From contig NZ_FOUK01000002.1 in assembly GCF_900114845.1 (NCBI RefSeq), positions 868,001 to 932,000 on the forward strand: a DNA stretch of 64,000 bases, read 5' to 3'. The number at the start of each line of letters is the position of its first letter. Position 1 is the first letter of the stretch. The notes beneath the pieces were generated by a model. The model was not told where the DNA came from and ran no database searches. It worked only from the letters and a program-made list of their open reading frames with translations. Shown here piece by piece: positions 7,991 to 16,618 of this stretch. The DNA is from Pimelobacter simplex (lineage in GTDB: Bacteria > Actinomycetota > Actinomycetes > Propionibacteriales > Nocardioidaceae). Position numbers and translations under genes: made by a program.

Positions 7991-8692
7991 TTGACCCCTG
8001 ACCGCACCATGATCGCGTCTGCCCTCACCGAGGCGGCCCAGGCGATCAACAGCCACCGATCGCTGGACGACACGCTCGACGCGATCGTCCGCGCCGCCCA
8101 GCAGACCGTGCCCGGCTTCGAGCACGTCGGCATCTCGATCACCCACAGCAACGGCACCATCGAGACCCGGGCCGGCACCGGCCAGCTCGTCTGGGAGGTC
8201 GACGAGCTGCAGTACAAGCTCGCCGAGGGCCCCTGCTACGACGCCATCCGGCACGGCGGCGTGACCGTCATGGACGACGTCGACAAGGAGGACCGCTGGC
8301 CCCGCTACGTCGACGAGGTCCGCCGGCTCGGCCTGCACGCCCAGATGGGACTGCAGCTCTACACCGACGACGGCACCCTCGGGGGCCTCAACTTCTACTC
8401 GTGGAAGCCCGGCGTGGACCCCGACGCCGTCCAGCTCGCCGAGCTCTTCGCCGCCCACGCCGCGATCGCGCTCGGCCGCGCCCGGCACGAGCACCAGCTC
8501 AACGAGTCCGTCGCCTCGCGCCAGGCGATCGGCACCGCCGTCGGGATCATCATGGAGCGCTACCGGATCCCCGAGGACCGCGCCTTCCAGTTCCTGGTCC
8601 GCGCCTCGTCGACGAGCAACATCAAGCTGCGCGCGATCGCGCAGGAGATCGTCGACTCGGCGACGGAGCAGTTCCTTGCGGAGAAGAACTGA
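7991..8692 (+). CDS. GAF-ANTAR RNA-binding regulator
   Basis: A 233-residue cytosolic regulator. An N-terminal GAF sensor domain (about residues 5-155) is followed by a C-terminal ANTAR domain (ASRQAIGTAVGIIMERYRIPEDRAFQFLVRASSTSNIKLRAIAQEIV). ANTAR domains bind paired RNA hexaloop stems and cause antitermination; GAF domains sense small ligands or redox state. I chose the TTG at 7991 because GAGGAGG at 7978-7984 lies six bases upstream; the next ATG, at 8009, is too far from it. The targets of this copy are not evident, and no ANTAR double hairpin was recognised nearby. Confidence 0.88.
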   Translation: MTPDRTMIASALTEAAQAINSHRSLDDTLDAIVRAAQQTVPGFEHVGISITHSNGTIETRAGTGQLVWEVDELQYKLAEGPCYDAIRHGGVTVMDDVDKEDRWPRYVDEVRRLGLHAQMGLQLYTDDGTLGGLNFYSWKPGVDPDAVQLAELFAAHAAIALGRARHEHQLNESVASRQAIGTAVGIIMERYRIPEDRAFQFLVRASSTSNIKLRAIAQEIVDSATEQFLAEKN

Positions 8693-8701
8693 GGGGCTGC
8701 G

Positions 8702-8734
8702 GGTCTGCGCCTGAGGTCTGCGCCTGAGGTCTGC
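8702..8734 (+). repeat. Short tandem repeat, 13-base unit
   Basis: GGTCTGCGCCTGA occurs twice in perfect tandem (8702-8714, 8715-8727), followed by a partial third copy GGTCTGC. It lies in the 112-base gap between the GAF-ANTAR gene and the converging DUF222/HNH gene. No function is apparent. Confidence 0.75.
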
Positions 8735-8804
8735 TCGGGTCGGGGTTTTCTTTACTGATGGCGTGGTGACGCGCCGCAGTGGTCGAGGTACCTGGATGCG
8801 GTGA

Positions 8805-10082
8805 TCAGTGGGTGTCGGGTTGTTGCCGGTACACCCCTGGCTCGGGGTCGTCGGCATCATCCGCGCGGTCGTGCTGGTGAGTTCCTCGGTGATTCACCTC
8901 GAAGCGGAAGCCCGACGGGCTTCGCCACACATAGGTGCCGATCTGGGTGACCTGGTAGCGCCACGTGCTGTGGGTCTTGGCCCGGTGGTGGCGCCTGCAG
9001 AGAGGGACGAGGTTGCAGGGGCAGGTCGGCCCGCCTCGGTTGTGGGGTCGGGCGTGGTCGAGGTCGCAACGCATCGCTGGCCGGGTGCAGTACGGGAAGC
9101 GGCAGGTGTGGTCGCGGAGCTCGACCTGCTGGCGGTGGCGGTCCGGGATCTCGTAGGCCGTCACCGGCACATGCCCGGCGACGTCGATCACCGGGCGGAC
9201 CAGCACTGACATGCACGGCTGGGCCAGCCATTCACGGATCTGCTCGGCGCTGATCGGGGTCTGGTCCCAGCGGCCGACTGGGTTGCTTCCCGCGAGGGTC
9301 GTGTCGGTGATGTGGAGGTTCAGGACGGCCCGGCGAGCTGGGGCTGCGTCGGGGCCGAGGTCGAGCGTGAGGTCGTTCCGGGCGAGGTCGCCCAGGGCTT
9401 GGGAGCGGCGCACATCCAGGCTCGCCTCGTTGCCCAGCCGGCCGAGCAGGGTCGCGCGGCGGCTGATCGCGTCGTCCAGGTCCGCGCCGTCGGCGGCGTC
9501 GAGGAGGCCGTCGATTGAGACGAGGCCGTTGGTGTCGGGGGCGCCGACCTCGACGTAGCGATGGTCGCTCGCCGCCGCACGCTCGGCCTCGTAGCGCTCG
9601 GGGTCGAACCGGATGACCGCCTCCGCGATCAACCGCTCCAGCTGCGCCCAGCCGACTCCGGTGGCGTTGAAGAGCTGGCGGTCGACGAAGGCGGCGGCCT
9701 CAGGGCAGAGGGGCCGGGTGGCCTCGGCGATCCGTTCGGCGCGCCAGGGCGCCAGCCGGCCCGCGACCACTGAGGCGTAGACCTGCGGCAGGCGCCACGC
9801 ACACTCCAGCACCCGGCCGACATAGACCCGGCCGCCGTCAGGGGAGCGGCCGAGCACGGCAATGAGCTCCATGAGCGCGAACTCTGACACGAGCGGGGCA
9901 CCCTCGCCGGCGATCGGGAGACCCGTGTCGACGAAGCCGTCGTGGATGGTTGCGGCGCCCTCTGAGCCCCGAACCACGTTGCCCGCGGCCCACTCCACGA
10001 CGCCCGCCCACTCGCGAACCACCGACTCCTCGCGCCCGCGCACCTCCGCCCGGAGGCCGGCGAGAAGCGCTGTCGAAGTCAT
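8805..10082 (-). CDS. DUF222 / HNH endonuclease-signature protein (13E12 family)
   Basis: A 425-residue member of the actinobacterial 13E12 repeat family. A long helical DUF222 region (about residues 20-290) is followed by an HNH domain, CRFPYCTRPAMRCDLDHARPHNRGG then NLVPLCRRHHRAKT, with the zinc-type Cys pairs and DH catalytic core intact. These proteins occur in many near-identical copies per genome in Mycobacterium and Nocardioides. They look like mobile or recombining genes, but their activity is unproven. By eye its codon choice is a little less GC-biased than its neighbours (more TTG, GAG and third-base T). It stands alone on the minus strand. Confidence 0.9.
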   Translation of the reverse strand: MTSTALLAGLRAEVRGREESVVREWAGVVEWAAGNVVRGSEGAATIHDGFVDTGLPIAGEGAPLVSEFALMELIAVLGRSPDGGRVYVGRVLECAWRLPQVYASVVAGRLAPWRAERIAEATRPLCPEAAAFVDRQLFNATGVGWAQLERLIAEAVIRFDPERYEAERAAASDHRYVEVGAPDTNGLVSIDGLLDAADGADLDDAISRRATLLGRLGNEASLDVRRSQALGDLARNDLTLDLGPDAAPARRAVLNLHITDTTLAGSNPVGRWDQTPISAEQIREWLAQPCMSVLVRPVIDVAGHVPVTAYEIPDRHRQQVELRDHTCRFPYCTRPAMRCDLDHARPHNRGGPTCPCNLVPLCRRHHRAKTHSTWRYQVTQIGTYVWRSPSGFRFEVNHRGTHQHDRADDADDPEPGVYRQQPDTH

Positions 10083-10138
10083 ACCCGTATTAGATCAGGA
10101 GGGTCCGACACAACCCCGCGGCTAAACCCGCCCGGCGG

Positions 10139-10306
10139 CTAGGCCTCCAGCAGCCGCACCTTCTCGACGGGGACCCACGACGTCGCGACGTGCCCGTCCT
10201 GCTCGTAGGTGACGAGTGCGGAGCTGCCGTCGGCATTGGTCTTGAGGAGCAGTCCGGGGACGGCGCCCTCGGTGAGCTCGACGAGGACCTGGGATTGCGG
10301 GGGCAC
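10139..10306 (-). CDS. Small conserved-looking protein of unknown function
   Basis: A 55-residue protein reading VPPQSQVLVELTEGAVPGLL at its start. I do not recognise the family. Predicted beta strands (SQVLVELTEG, LLLKTNADGSSALVTYEQ, HVATSWVPVEKVRLLEA) suggest a small SH3-like or barrel fold. I chose the GTG at 10304-10306 because AGGAGG lies 7 bases upstream; a longer reading frame from 10366 has a low-complexity Arg-rich N-terminus and no such site. A TAGAGT hexamer near 10378-10383 on the minus strand may be its -10. It lies between pafC and the DUF222 gene, all on one strand. Confidence 0.6.
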   Translation of the reverse strand: MPPQSQVLVELTEGAVPGLLLKTNADGSSALVTYEQDGHVATSWVPVEKVRLLEA

Positions 10307-10415
10307 AGGAGACCTCCTGGCTGCGGGGTCGCCACGGACCCGGGCGCGGCCCCCGTCCTGAGCCACTCATCGACAACTCTAGGCCACGGCACCGACAGCG
10401 GCACCGACAGCGGTG

Positions 10416-11396
10416 CTAACCCGCGTGGTGGACCAGCAGCTCCTCGGCGAGGACGACGCCCGCGTCGGCGAGCGCGGCCGGCTCGACGACGAAGGCGGCG
10501 GGCCCCGCGGCGAGCAGGAGGCGGCCGACCCGGCGCTCCAGCGGCGGCAGCAGGTCGAGGTCGACGACGACCGACTCCTCGTCGTCCTGGACGAGGGTGA
10601 CGTGCTCGGCGTAGAAGTCCGCGGCCCAGCGGGCCTCCTGCGGCAGCAGGACGCGGACGGTGGTGGTCGCGCGCTGGGCGGCGAGGACGTCGCCCAGGTC
10701 GTCCGGGACGGCGAACTCCCGGTCGAGGAGGGTGACGTCGCGGATGTTCGAGAGCAGGTAGGTGCGGAGCCGGCCGTGCTCGTCGGCCGGTCCGGCGTCG
10801 ACCTCCCAGCCGCGGCGGGTCTGGACGAGCCGGTAGGGCTCGATCTCGCGCTCGGAGACGCCGGGCTGCCAGGCCCGGGAGTAGACGATGCGCGCGGCCC
10901 GGCGCTTCTCGCGGGCCTCCTGCAGGAGCGGCAGCGAGCGGTTGGCGTCGGAGACCCGGGGCAGGTCGCCGGGGGCGCCGAGCAGGGTCTCGGTGAGCAC
11001 CTCGATGGCGCCCGCCAGGTCGGCGTTGTCGGGCTCGAGGTCGAGCAGCGCGAGGGCGGCGGTGTGGACCAGGGCGAGCTCGGCGGCGTCGACGTACTCG
11101 ACGCCGAGCTCGCCGGTCTCCTCGACGAAGCGCACGATCTCGGCCTCGGCCGGGTCGACGTCCGAGCCGTCGGGGCCGAGGAACTCCAGGACGTCGGGCC
11201 GGGTCAGGCCGAGCAGCCAGTCGGCGGAGACGTCGGCGGTGTAGAAGGCGAGGAGGTCGTCGCGCAGCTCGGCGGCCGGGACGTCGAGCTCGGCGGCGAG
11301 CTCGGCCAGCGGCAGCCCGTCGGGGTGGGCGGCGAGGCGCTCGAAGACCCGCGGCAGGCGGGCGATCCGGGTGGCGTACTGCGGCACGGTGCTCAT
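10416..11396 (-). CDS. pafC: WYL-domain regulator PafC
   Basis: The second subunit of the PafBC transcription activator. In mycobacteria PafBC drives the RecA-independent DNA-damage response and probably senses ssDNA through its WYL domains. The 326-residue protein has an N-terminal winged helix (RIARLPRVFERLAAHPDGLPLAELAAELDV) and a WYL core (RIVYSRAWQPGVSEREIEPYRLVQTRRGWEVDA), followed by the WCX extension. Its ATG at 11394-11396 overlaps the stop of pafB (ATGA), so the two are translationally coupled. No pup, proteasome or arc genes lie in this window. Stop TAG is at 10416-10418. Confidence 0.92.
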   Translation of the reverse strand: MSTVPQYATRIARLPRVFERLAAHPDGLPLAELAAELDVPAAELRDDLLAFYTADVSADWLLGLTRPDVLEFLGPDGSDVDPAEAEIVRFVEETGELGVEYVDAAELALVHTAALALLDLEPDNADLAGAIEVLTETLLGAPGDLPRVSDANRSLPLLQEAREKRRAARIVYSRAWQPGVSEREIEPYRLVQTRRGWEVDAGPADEHGRLRTYLLSNIRDVTLLDREFAVPDDLGDVLAAQRATTTVRVLLPQEARWAADFYAEHVTLVQDDEESVVVDLDLLPPLERRVGRLLLAAGPAAFVVEPAALADAGVVLAEELLVHHAG

Positions 11397-12349
11397 GAGG
11401 GCGGCTCCATCCCGGCCGCCGCGGCGAGCGCGGCGACGAGCTCGTCGCGGACCTCCGGCGGTCCGACCACGCGCACCCGCGTGCCGAGCTCGTAGAGCCG
11501 CGCGCGCAGCGCCTCGCGGTTGGTCACCCGGTAGGTCAGCAGCACGTCCTCGCTGCCGGGACCGGGGTCCGCGGCCGTGACGGCGCGGGGCTCCCCCAGC
11601 CATCGGCGCACGTCGGGCTCGAACCGCGCGGGGGTGCGCAGCACGACGTCGACCGGCGGGTCGAGCTGCCAGGTCATCGGGTGCAGGCCGGCATGGCGGA
11701 CCGGCTCGACGAGGGATGCCGAGCCCGCGGGGCCGGCCTCGGGCTCGGCCATCCGGTCGACGACGAACGTCTTCACCGGGCCGCCCTCGGCGACAGCGGC
11801 ATCCTCGACGCCGCGGAGGTACCAGCCGCCGTTGCGGGTCTGCAGCGACTCGGGGTGCACGACCCGGGCGACGCCCTTGTAGCCGAAGCGCAGCACGCAG
11901 CGGTCGCGGACGGCGCGGACCACCTCGGACAGCGCGCCGCTCGTCGTCCCCTCGACGGAGGCTCCCGGCGCGGCGACCTCGGCCGGCCGGGCCTCGGCGG
12001 GCAGGCCGAGCCGCTCGACGAGGTCGTCGCGGTCGGCGAGCAGGACGGCGCGGCGCAGCGCGGTCTGCTGCTCGGGGGTCAGCCGGACGCGCAGCCGGTT
12101 GTCGACGGTGGTCATCCGGTAGCGCGCGTCGTCACCGGCGTCGGCGACGTTGTCGATCAGCCAGCCGAGGCGGTTGAGGTTGCGCAGCTCGCGGCTGAGC
12201 TGGGTCGGCGCGTCGGCGCCGTCGAAGCCGGCCACCTCGAGCAGCCGGTCGCGCGGCACGCCGGCCGGGCCCGCGGCCCGCAGCACCGCCGCGATCCGCA
12301 CCAGCCGCTCCATGGGCGCGCGCTGGTCGCGTCCCGGGCCCTTCGCCAC
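11393..12349 (-). CDS. pafB: WYL-domain regulator PafB
   Basis: The first subunit of the PafBC pair, 318 residues. It has an N-terminal helix-turn-helix (MERLVRIAAVLRAAGPAGVPRDRLLEVAGFDGADAPTQLSRELRNLNRLGWLI), a WYL-type core (CVLRFGYKGVARVVHPESLQTRNGGWYLRGVE) and a C-terminal WCX domain. The GTG start at 12349 sits after a purine-rich GAGAGGCGGGA stretch; an internal ATG at the MERLVR point is possible but would trim the HTH. It overlaps pafC by four bases. The role in DNA-damage transcription is known from mycobacteria and inferred here. Confidence 0.92.
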   Translation of the reverse strand: MAKGPGRDQRAPMERLVRIAAVLRAAGPAGVPRDRLLEVAGFDGADAPTQLSRELRNLNRLGWLIDNVADAGDDARYRMTTVDNRLRVRLTPEQQTALRRAVLLADRDDLVERLGLPAEARPAEVAAPGASVEGTTSGALSEVVRAVRDRCVLRFGYKGVARVVHPESLQTRNGGWYLRGVEDAAVAEGGPVKTFVVDRMAEPEAGPAGSASLVEPVRHAGLHPMTWQLDPPVDVVLRTPARFEPDVRRWLGEPRAVTAADPGPGSEDVLLTYRVTNREALRARLYELGTRVRVVGPPEVRDELVAALAAAAGMEPPS

Positions 12350-12415
12350 CGTGGTCCCGCCTCTCTGCGCTCGGTCGATCGCGTCGAGCGTATCGGCGTG
12401 CCGGGTGCGGCGTGC

Positions 12416-14836
12416 TCAGCTCCCCTGCAGGTCGATGGTGCGGACCAGCGCGGCCCGCACCTGGGCGGGCGTCCAGGGGAAGCGGACCCACTGCTCCTGG
12501 GAGAAGAGCCGGGTCTGGTCGGCGGACCACGGGGAGGCCGGGTCCTCGTCCTGGCTGTAGGTGAGGATCGTGCGGGCGTCGACGCTCCCGTCGGCCAGGT
12601 AGGCGACGGCCTGGATGTGCGAGGAGCCGTAGCTGACCGGCTTGTAGCGGCCCGTGTTGCCGGCCGGGTCGCGCGACGCGAGCGCGTTGGCGTTGCCCGC
12701 GAGGTCGCCGTCACCGCCCCCGAGGGGGTACGCCGGCGCCCCGCGGTCGCCCGCGACCTGCAGGCTCCCCCAGGGTGCATCGAAGGCGACCCCGGCCTTG
12801 CGCACGGCGTCGATCGCCGCCTGCATCGCCTTGACCACGGGCGCGGTGGTCGTGAGCCCGCGCGGCGTGTTGAACGGGTCCTTGGCGTCGAAGGGCACGT
12901 TCCACAGGTTGGTGCCGGTGGGCGCGCGCGTCACGAACGCCTCGAACAGGTGGGTGCCGACCGACGTGATGTCGGAGCGGCCGTCCCAGGCCTTCAGCAC
13001 CGCGCACGCCTGGGTCTCCCCCGTCTTGGCGCAGACCTCGTCGAGCCGGCCGTCGGCGCGCATCACCTCGGCCGCGCGGACGCGGTTCTCGTACTCGTGC
13101 CCACGCAGGCTCTCGGGCGTCTCCTTGCCGGCGGTGCGGAGCCGGTCGAGGACGTACTGCGCCACCATCCGGGTCCGCATCGTGCGGACGCACTTCTCGC
13201 AGCCGATGATCGAGGCGTAGCCCTCGAGCCGGACCTTGTCGTTGGGCGTCCAGTACGAGTCGTTGGCGTTCATCACCCAGTCACGGCGGACGACGGACGG
13301 CAGCCTCGCCGGCCCGAGGATCCCCGGCCGCTGCGCGTCGGCATCGGTCCCCCACTTGCAGGCGCCGTCGGCCAGGAGGCCGTTGAGGCCCGGCAGCCCC
13401 GCGACCGTCTTGAGCAGCAGCCCGACCGGCGTGAGGCAGCGGGTGACCAGGGCGTCGGGGACGTTCGGCACCACGCTGTGGTCGGCGTAGAGCACGTCGC
13501 CGCCACGGTCGGCCGCGACCGTGTTGACCCAGGGCATGCCGCCGCCGGCGTCCTGGCGGCGCAGCAGGTCGCGGCTGCTCGACGCCTGGCCCATCGACAG
13601 GAAGGTGTCGATGGTGCGCAGGTGCTCGGCGTTGGCGTCCCGGATCGCCCAGAGGCTGATCGGCGACCAGCCCATGAACTGCGACGGGCTGTCGATCACG
13701 TAGCCCTGCGGCGTGCGCCAGAGGTCCTCGCGGACGGTCTTGACCGTGCCGTCCGGCTGCTTCGCGGCGATCTCGACCCAGCGCCGCTCCGCCTTCCTGA
13801 GCAGCCCGTTGCCGCTGAGGTAGAGCGGACCGGGCCCGACGGTGAGGTACTCGTAGGGGGTGAACCGGTAGGCGGTGGAGACGGTGTGGCTCCACGCGAC
13901 GTCCTTGTTCCAGCCGATGTTGACGACGGGCGAGCCCATCAGCGAGGCGCCCGCGACGTCGTACTGGCCGGGGAGGGTGAGGTGCTGCTGGGTGAACTTG
14001 TAGCGCCCGACCCACGGGAAGTGCGGGTTGCCGAGCAGCATCCCGCGCCCGGTCGAGCTGGCGTCGCCGCCGATCGCGGTCGCGTTGGAGCCGAAGTCGG
14101 TGTCGCGCCCGAGCGAGCGCAGCAGTGCCGCGCGGTCGACCTGCGCGGCGTACGCCGGCACCTCGGCCTGGGTCTTCGGCAGCGGGAGGTCGATGCCGAG
14201 GTCGGGCAGGCCCGGGTCCTGCAGGGTGGGCGGGTCGGCCTCGACGATCTCCTTGACGAACACGCCCGACGACGCGATCAGGTTGGCCAGGTAGACGCCG
14301 TACCAGAGGTCGAGCTCGGTGGCGTCGGGCTTGATCCAGGTCTGGGCCCGGCATGCCGGGTCGGTGATCCGCTGGTCGCGCAGCCAGCGGTTGACGCCTG
14401 CCGCATAGCCCTTGACCATCTCGCGCGCCCGCGGGCTGGGCCCGGCCGGCGAGGCGAGCAGACCCTCGACCACCTTGCGGTTGCGCAGGTCGGTGACGAA
14501 GGCGTCGACCTGGAGGTTGCTGGCGTCCATCGAGACGCCGTCCTGGTAGCGCCCGTTCGGCCCCAGGTAGCGCGAGCGCTGCCCGCGGGCGGTGAGCACG
14601 GTGTCGGCCAGGTTGCAGATCGACGAGCGGGCCGTGGCGTAGCCGCTGCCGTAGCCGAGCGATCCCCAGTCACCGGCCGTGATGTGCGGGATGCCGTGGG
14701 CGGTGAGCCGCACCGTCGCCCGGTACGACGGCGCGGCGGCGGGCGCCGCTGGTGCCGCCGGACCGGGCCCCGCCGCGGCGAGGGTGGGCACGACAAGGAC
14801 GGCAGCGAGCAGCGACAGCAGTCGGGGGGAGCGCAC
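12416..14836 (-). CDS. Secreted penicillin acylase family Ntn hydrolase
   Basis: Hydrolyses amide bonds of acylated small molecules outside the cell; relatives include aculeacin A acylase, cyclic-lipopeptide acylases and acyl-homoserine lactone acylases. The 806-residue precursor has a signal peptide (about residues 1-28), an alpha chain, and autocleavage before Ser250 in DTDFG|SNATAIGG, the N-terminal nucleophile of the beta chain. GRGMLLGNPHFPW follows as in this family, and the Asn region VMNANDSYW is present. Start GTG at 14834-14836. It is divergent from pucR, with a 28-base palindrome between. The substrate (acyl peptide, antibiotic or quorum signal) cannot be fixed from sequence. Confidence 0.92.
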   Translation of the reverse strand: MRSPRLLSLLAAVLVVPTLAAAGPGPAAPAAPAAAPSYRATVRLTAHGIPHITAGDWGSLGYGSGYATARSSICNLADTVLTARGQRSRYLGPNGRYQDGVSMDASNLQVDAFVTDLRNRKVVEGLLASPAGPSPRAREMVKGYAAGVNRWLRDQRITDPACRAQTWIKPDATELDLWYGVYLANLIASSGVFVKEIVEADPPTLQDPGLPDLGIDLPLPKTQAEVPAYAAQVDRAALLRSLGRDTDFGSNATAIGGDASSTGRGMLLGNPHFPWVGRYKFTQQHLTLPGQYDVAGASLMGSPVVNIGWNKDVAWSHTVSTAYRFTPYEYLTVGPGPLYLSGNGLLRKAERRWVEIAAKQPDGTVKTVREDLWRTPQGYVIDSPSQFMGWSPISLWAIRDANAEHLRTIDTFLSMGQASSSRDLLRRQDAGGGMPWVNTVAADRGGDVLYADHSVVPNVPDALVTRCLTPVGLLLKTVAGLPGLNGLLADGACKWGTDADAQRPGILGPARLPSVVRRDWVMNANDSYWTPNDKVRLEGYASIIGCEKCVRTMRTRMVAQYVLDRLRTAGKETPESLRGHEYENRVRAAEVMRADGRLDEVCAKTGETQACAVLKAWDGRSDITSVGTHLFEAFVTRAPTGTNLWNVPFDAKDPFNTPRGLTTTAPVVKAMQAAIDAVRKAGVAFDAPWGSLQVAGDRGAPAYPLGGGDGDLAGNANALASRDPAGNTGRYKPVSYGSSHIQAVAYLADGSVDARTILTYSQDEDPASPWSADQTRLFSQEQWVRFPWTPAQVRAALVRTIDLQGS

Positions 14837-14854
14837 GGAGGTGCAACGAGGCCC

Positions 14855-14882
14855 GCGCGATGTGTGTTACGTCACATCGCGC
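14855..14882 (+). promoter_or_regulatory. 28-base palindrome with CRP-like core between acylase and pucR
   Basis: The half-sites GCGCGATGTG (14855-14864) and CACATCGCGC (14873-14882) are perfect 10-base inverted repeats. The inner 14861-14876 reads TGTGT-N6-TCACA, one mismatch from the CRP/FNR-family consensus TGTGA-N6-TCACA. It lies 19 bases upstream of the acylase start and 92 bases before pucR, so a bound factor could control both. Confidence 0.6.
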
Positions 14883-14973
14883 TCCGTCGACGGTTCGCGA
14901 ACGGAGGAGGCGCGCGCCGTGCCCGGCCCGGCGCCGGCCCCTAGGGTGGCGCCGACCCGGACCCGGAGGTGCC

Positions 14974-16581
14974 GTGCTGCCCACCCTGCGCGAGGTGCTC
15001 GCGACCCCCGTGCTGTCCGCCGCAGACGCCGAGGTGGTCGCCGGCGCCGACCAGCTCGACCGGCCCGTGCGCTGGCTGCACCCGGCCGAGGTCGCCGACA
15101 TCGCGTCGCTGCTGCGCGGCGACGAGGTGGTGCTCACCAACGGGCTGTTCCTCGGCGACGACGCCGACGAGATCCACCGCTACGTCGGCTCGCTCACCGC
15201 CGCCGGCGTGGCCGGCCTGGTCCTCGAGCTCGGGCGGCGCTGGCCGGCGGTGCCGGCCGCCCTGGTGGAGGCCTGCCGTGAGCACTCCCTCGCGCTCGTC
15301 GCACTGCACCGCGAGGTGCGGTTCGCCGCCGTCGTCGAGGAGGTCGGCGCCCGGATCCACGACGCCCAGGTCGAGGACCTGCGCGCCATCGAGCAGCTGC
15401 ACGACGACTTCACCCGGCTCGACCTGGCCCAGACCGATGCCGCCGCGATCTTGCGCACGATCGCCCGGGTCGCCCAGGCACCGGTCGTGCTGGAGTCGTT
15501 CCGCCACCAGGTGCTCGGCTTCGACCTGGCCCGCGGCGACCACTCCGGCGTGCTCGGCGAGTGGAGCCGGCGCTCGCGCGAGGTGACGACGCCCGGCCGC
15601 ACCGGCTACGACCGGCGCAGCGGCTGGCTCACCACCGTGGTCGGCACCCGCGGCGACGACTGGGGCCGGCTGGTGCTCATCACCGAGGGACTCCCCCGGC
15701 GCCGCGACTACGTCCTGGTCGAGCGGGCCGCGGCCACGCTGGCGCTCCAGCAGCTCGTCACCGGCGCTCGCGACGGCCTGGAGCGGGGCACGCACGCCGC
15801 GCTGCTGGCCGAGCTGCGCGCCGGGCGGATCACGCCCGAGCTCCTCGTCCGCTGCGAGGCGTCCCACCTGCCGGTGACCGGCTGCCGCCTGTTCGCCGTC
15901 GCCGTGCGCGGCCGGGTCGAGCCGGGCGCCCCGGGCGTCGCCGCGCCGGCCGACCTGGGCGGCGCACTGGCCGGCGCCGCGCGCGACCTCGGCCTGCCGG
16001 TCCTCGTCGGCGTCGAGGCCGACCACGCCGTCGGGCTGGTCAGCCTCGCACCCGGCCGCGCGGCCGACGCGGCGATGCAGGCGCTCGTCCGGGCACTGCG
16101 CGGGCGGGTCGCGGTGACGGTCGCGCGGGGTGAGGTCGTCGGGCGGATCGAGGACGCCCCCGCCACGCTCGTGGGGGCCGAGCACGTCCTCGCGGCCACC
16201 GAGTCCGACGACCCGCGCCCGTGGACCACGCTCGCCGACGTCCACGTGCGCGGCCTCGTGCACCTCCTGCGCGACGACGAGCGGCTCCAGGCGTTCGCGG
16301 GGCGCGAGCTCGGCCCGCTGCTCGCCCACGACGCCGACCGCGGGACGTCGCTGACCGACCTGCTGCGGGTCTACCTCGAGTCCCGCGGCGGCAAGGCGGG
16401 AGCCGCCAAGAGCCTGCTGGTCTCGCGGCCCGTGCTCTACGAGCGGCTCGCCCGGATCGAGGCCGTCCTCGGCGTCGACCTCGAGGACCCGCAGATCCGG
16501 ACCTCGCTGCACCTGGCGCTGCTCGCCCGCGCCAGCCTTGACGAACTGCCGGGAAGCCCGGCGACAACCGACACTACGTAG
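14974..16581 (+). CDS. PucR family transcriptional regulator
   Basis: A 535-residue activator-type regulator with the standard layout: an N-terminal PucR domain (LPTLREVLATPVLSAADAEVVAGADQLDRPVRWLHPAEVADIASLLRGDEVVLTNG), a central GGDEF-like region, and a C-terminal PucR helix-turn-helix (LTDLLRVYLESRGGKAGAAKSLLVSRPVLYERLARIEAVLGVDLEDPQIRTSLHLAL). Family members control purine catabolism, amino-acid or amide use. Start is GTG at 14974, with GGAGG at 14965-14969 and a TAGGGT -10-like box at 14942-14947. It heads a cluster with an amidase and a permease and probably regulates them. Confidence 0.92.
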   Translation: MLPTLREVLATPVLSAADAEVVAGADQLDRPVRWLHPAEVADIASLLRGDEVVLTNGLFLGDDADEIHRYVGSLTAAGVAGLVLELGRRWPAVPAALVEACREHSLALVALHREVRFAAVVEEVGARIHDAQVEDLRAIEQLHDDFTRLDLAQTDAAAILRTIARVAQAPVVLESFRHQVLGFDLARGDHSGVLGEWSRRSREVTTPGRTGYDRRSGWLTTVVGTRGDDWGRLVLITEGLPRRRDYVLVERAAATLALQQLVTGARDGLERGTHAALLAELRAGRITPELLVRCEASHLPVTGCRLFAVAVRGRVEPGAPGVAAPADLGGALAGAARDLGLPVLVGVEADHAVGLVSLAPGRAADAAMQALVRALRGRVAVTVARGEVVGRIEDAPATLVGAEHVLAATESDDPRPWTTLADVHVRGLVHLLRDDERLQAFAGRELGPLLAHDADRGTSLTDLLRVYLESRGGKAGAAKSLLVSRPVLYERLARIEAVLGVDLEDPQIRTSLHLALLARASLDELPGSPATTDTT

Positions 16582-16618
16582 GCGGCGCCCGGCCGGCGTC
16601 CTGACGACGCTGCTCCCC

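Noticed and set aside
10381..10415. Tandem GGCACCGACAGC repeats as a regulatory repeat array
   Set aside because: Only two short copies just after the pafC stop; too few to support any role.
10416..12349. pafBC as sign of a proteasome locus
   Set aside because: No pup, prcA, prcB or mpa genes flank it, so only the DNA-damage regulator role is claimed.
11681..14944. A 1087-residue open frame on the plus strand opposite the acylase and pafB
   Set aside because: Low-complexity Arg/Gly/Ala/Val composition, no motif and perfect mirror of the acylase coding frame; a GC-driven artefact.
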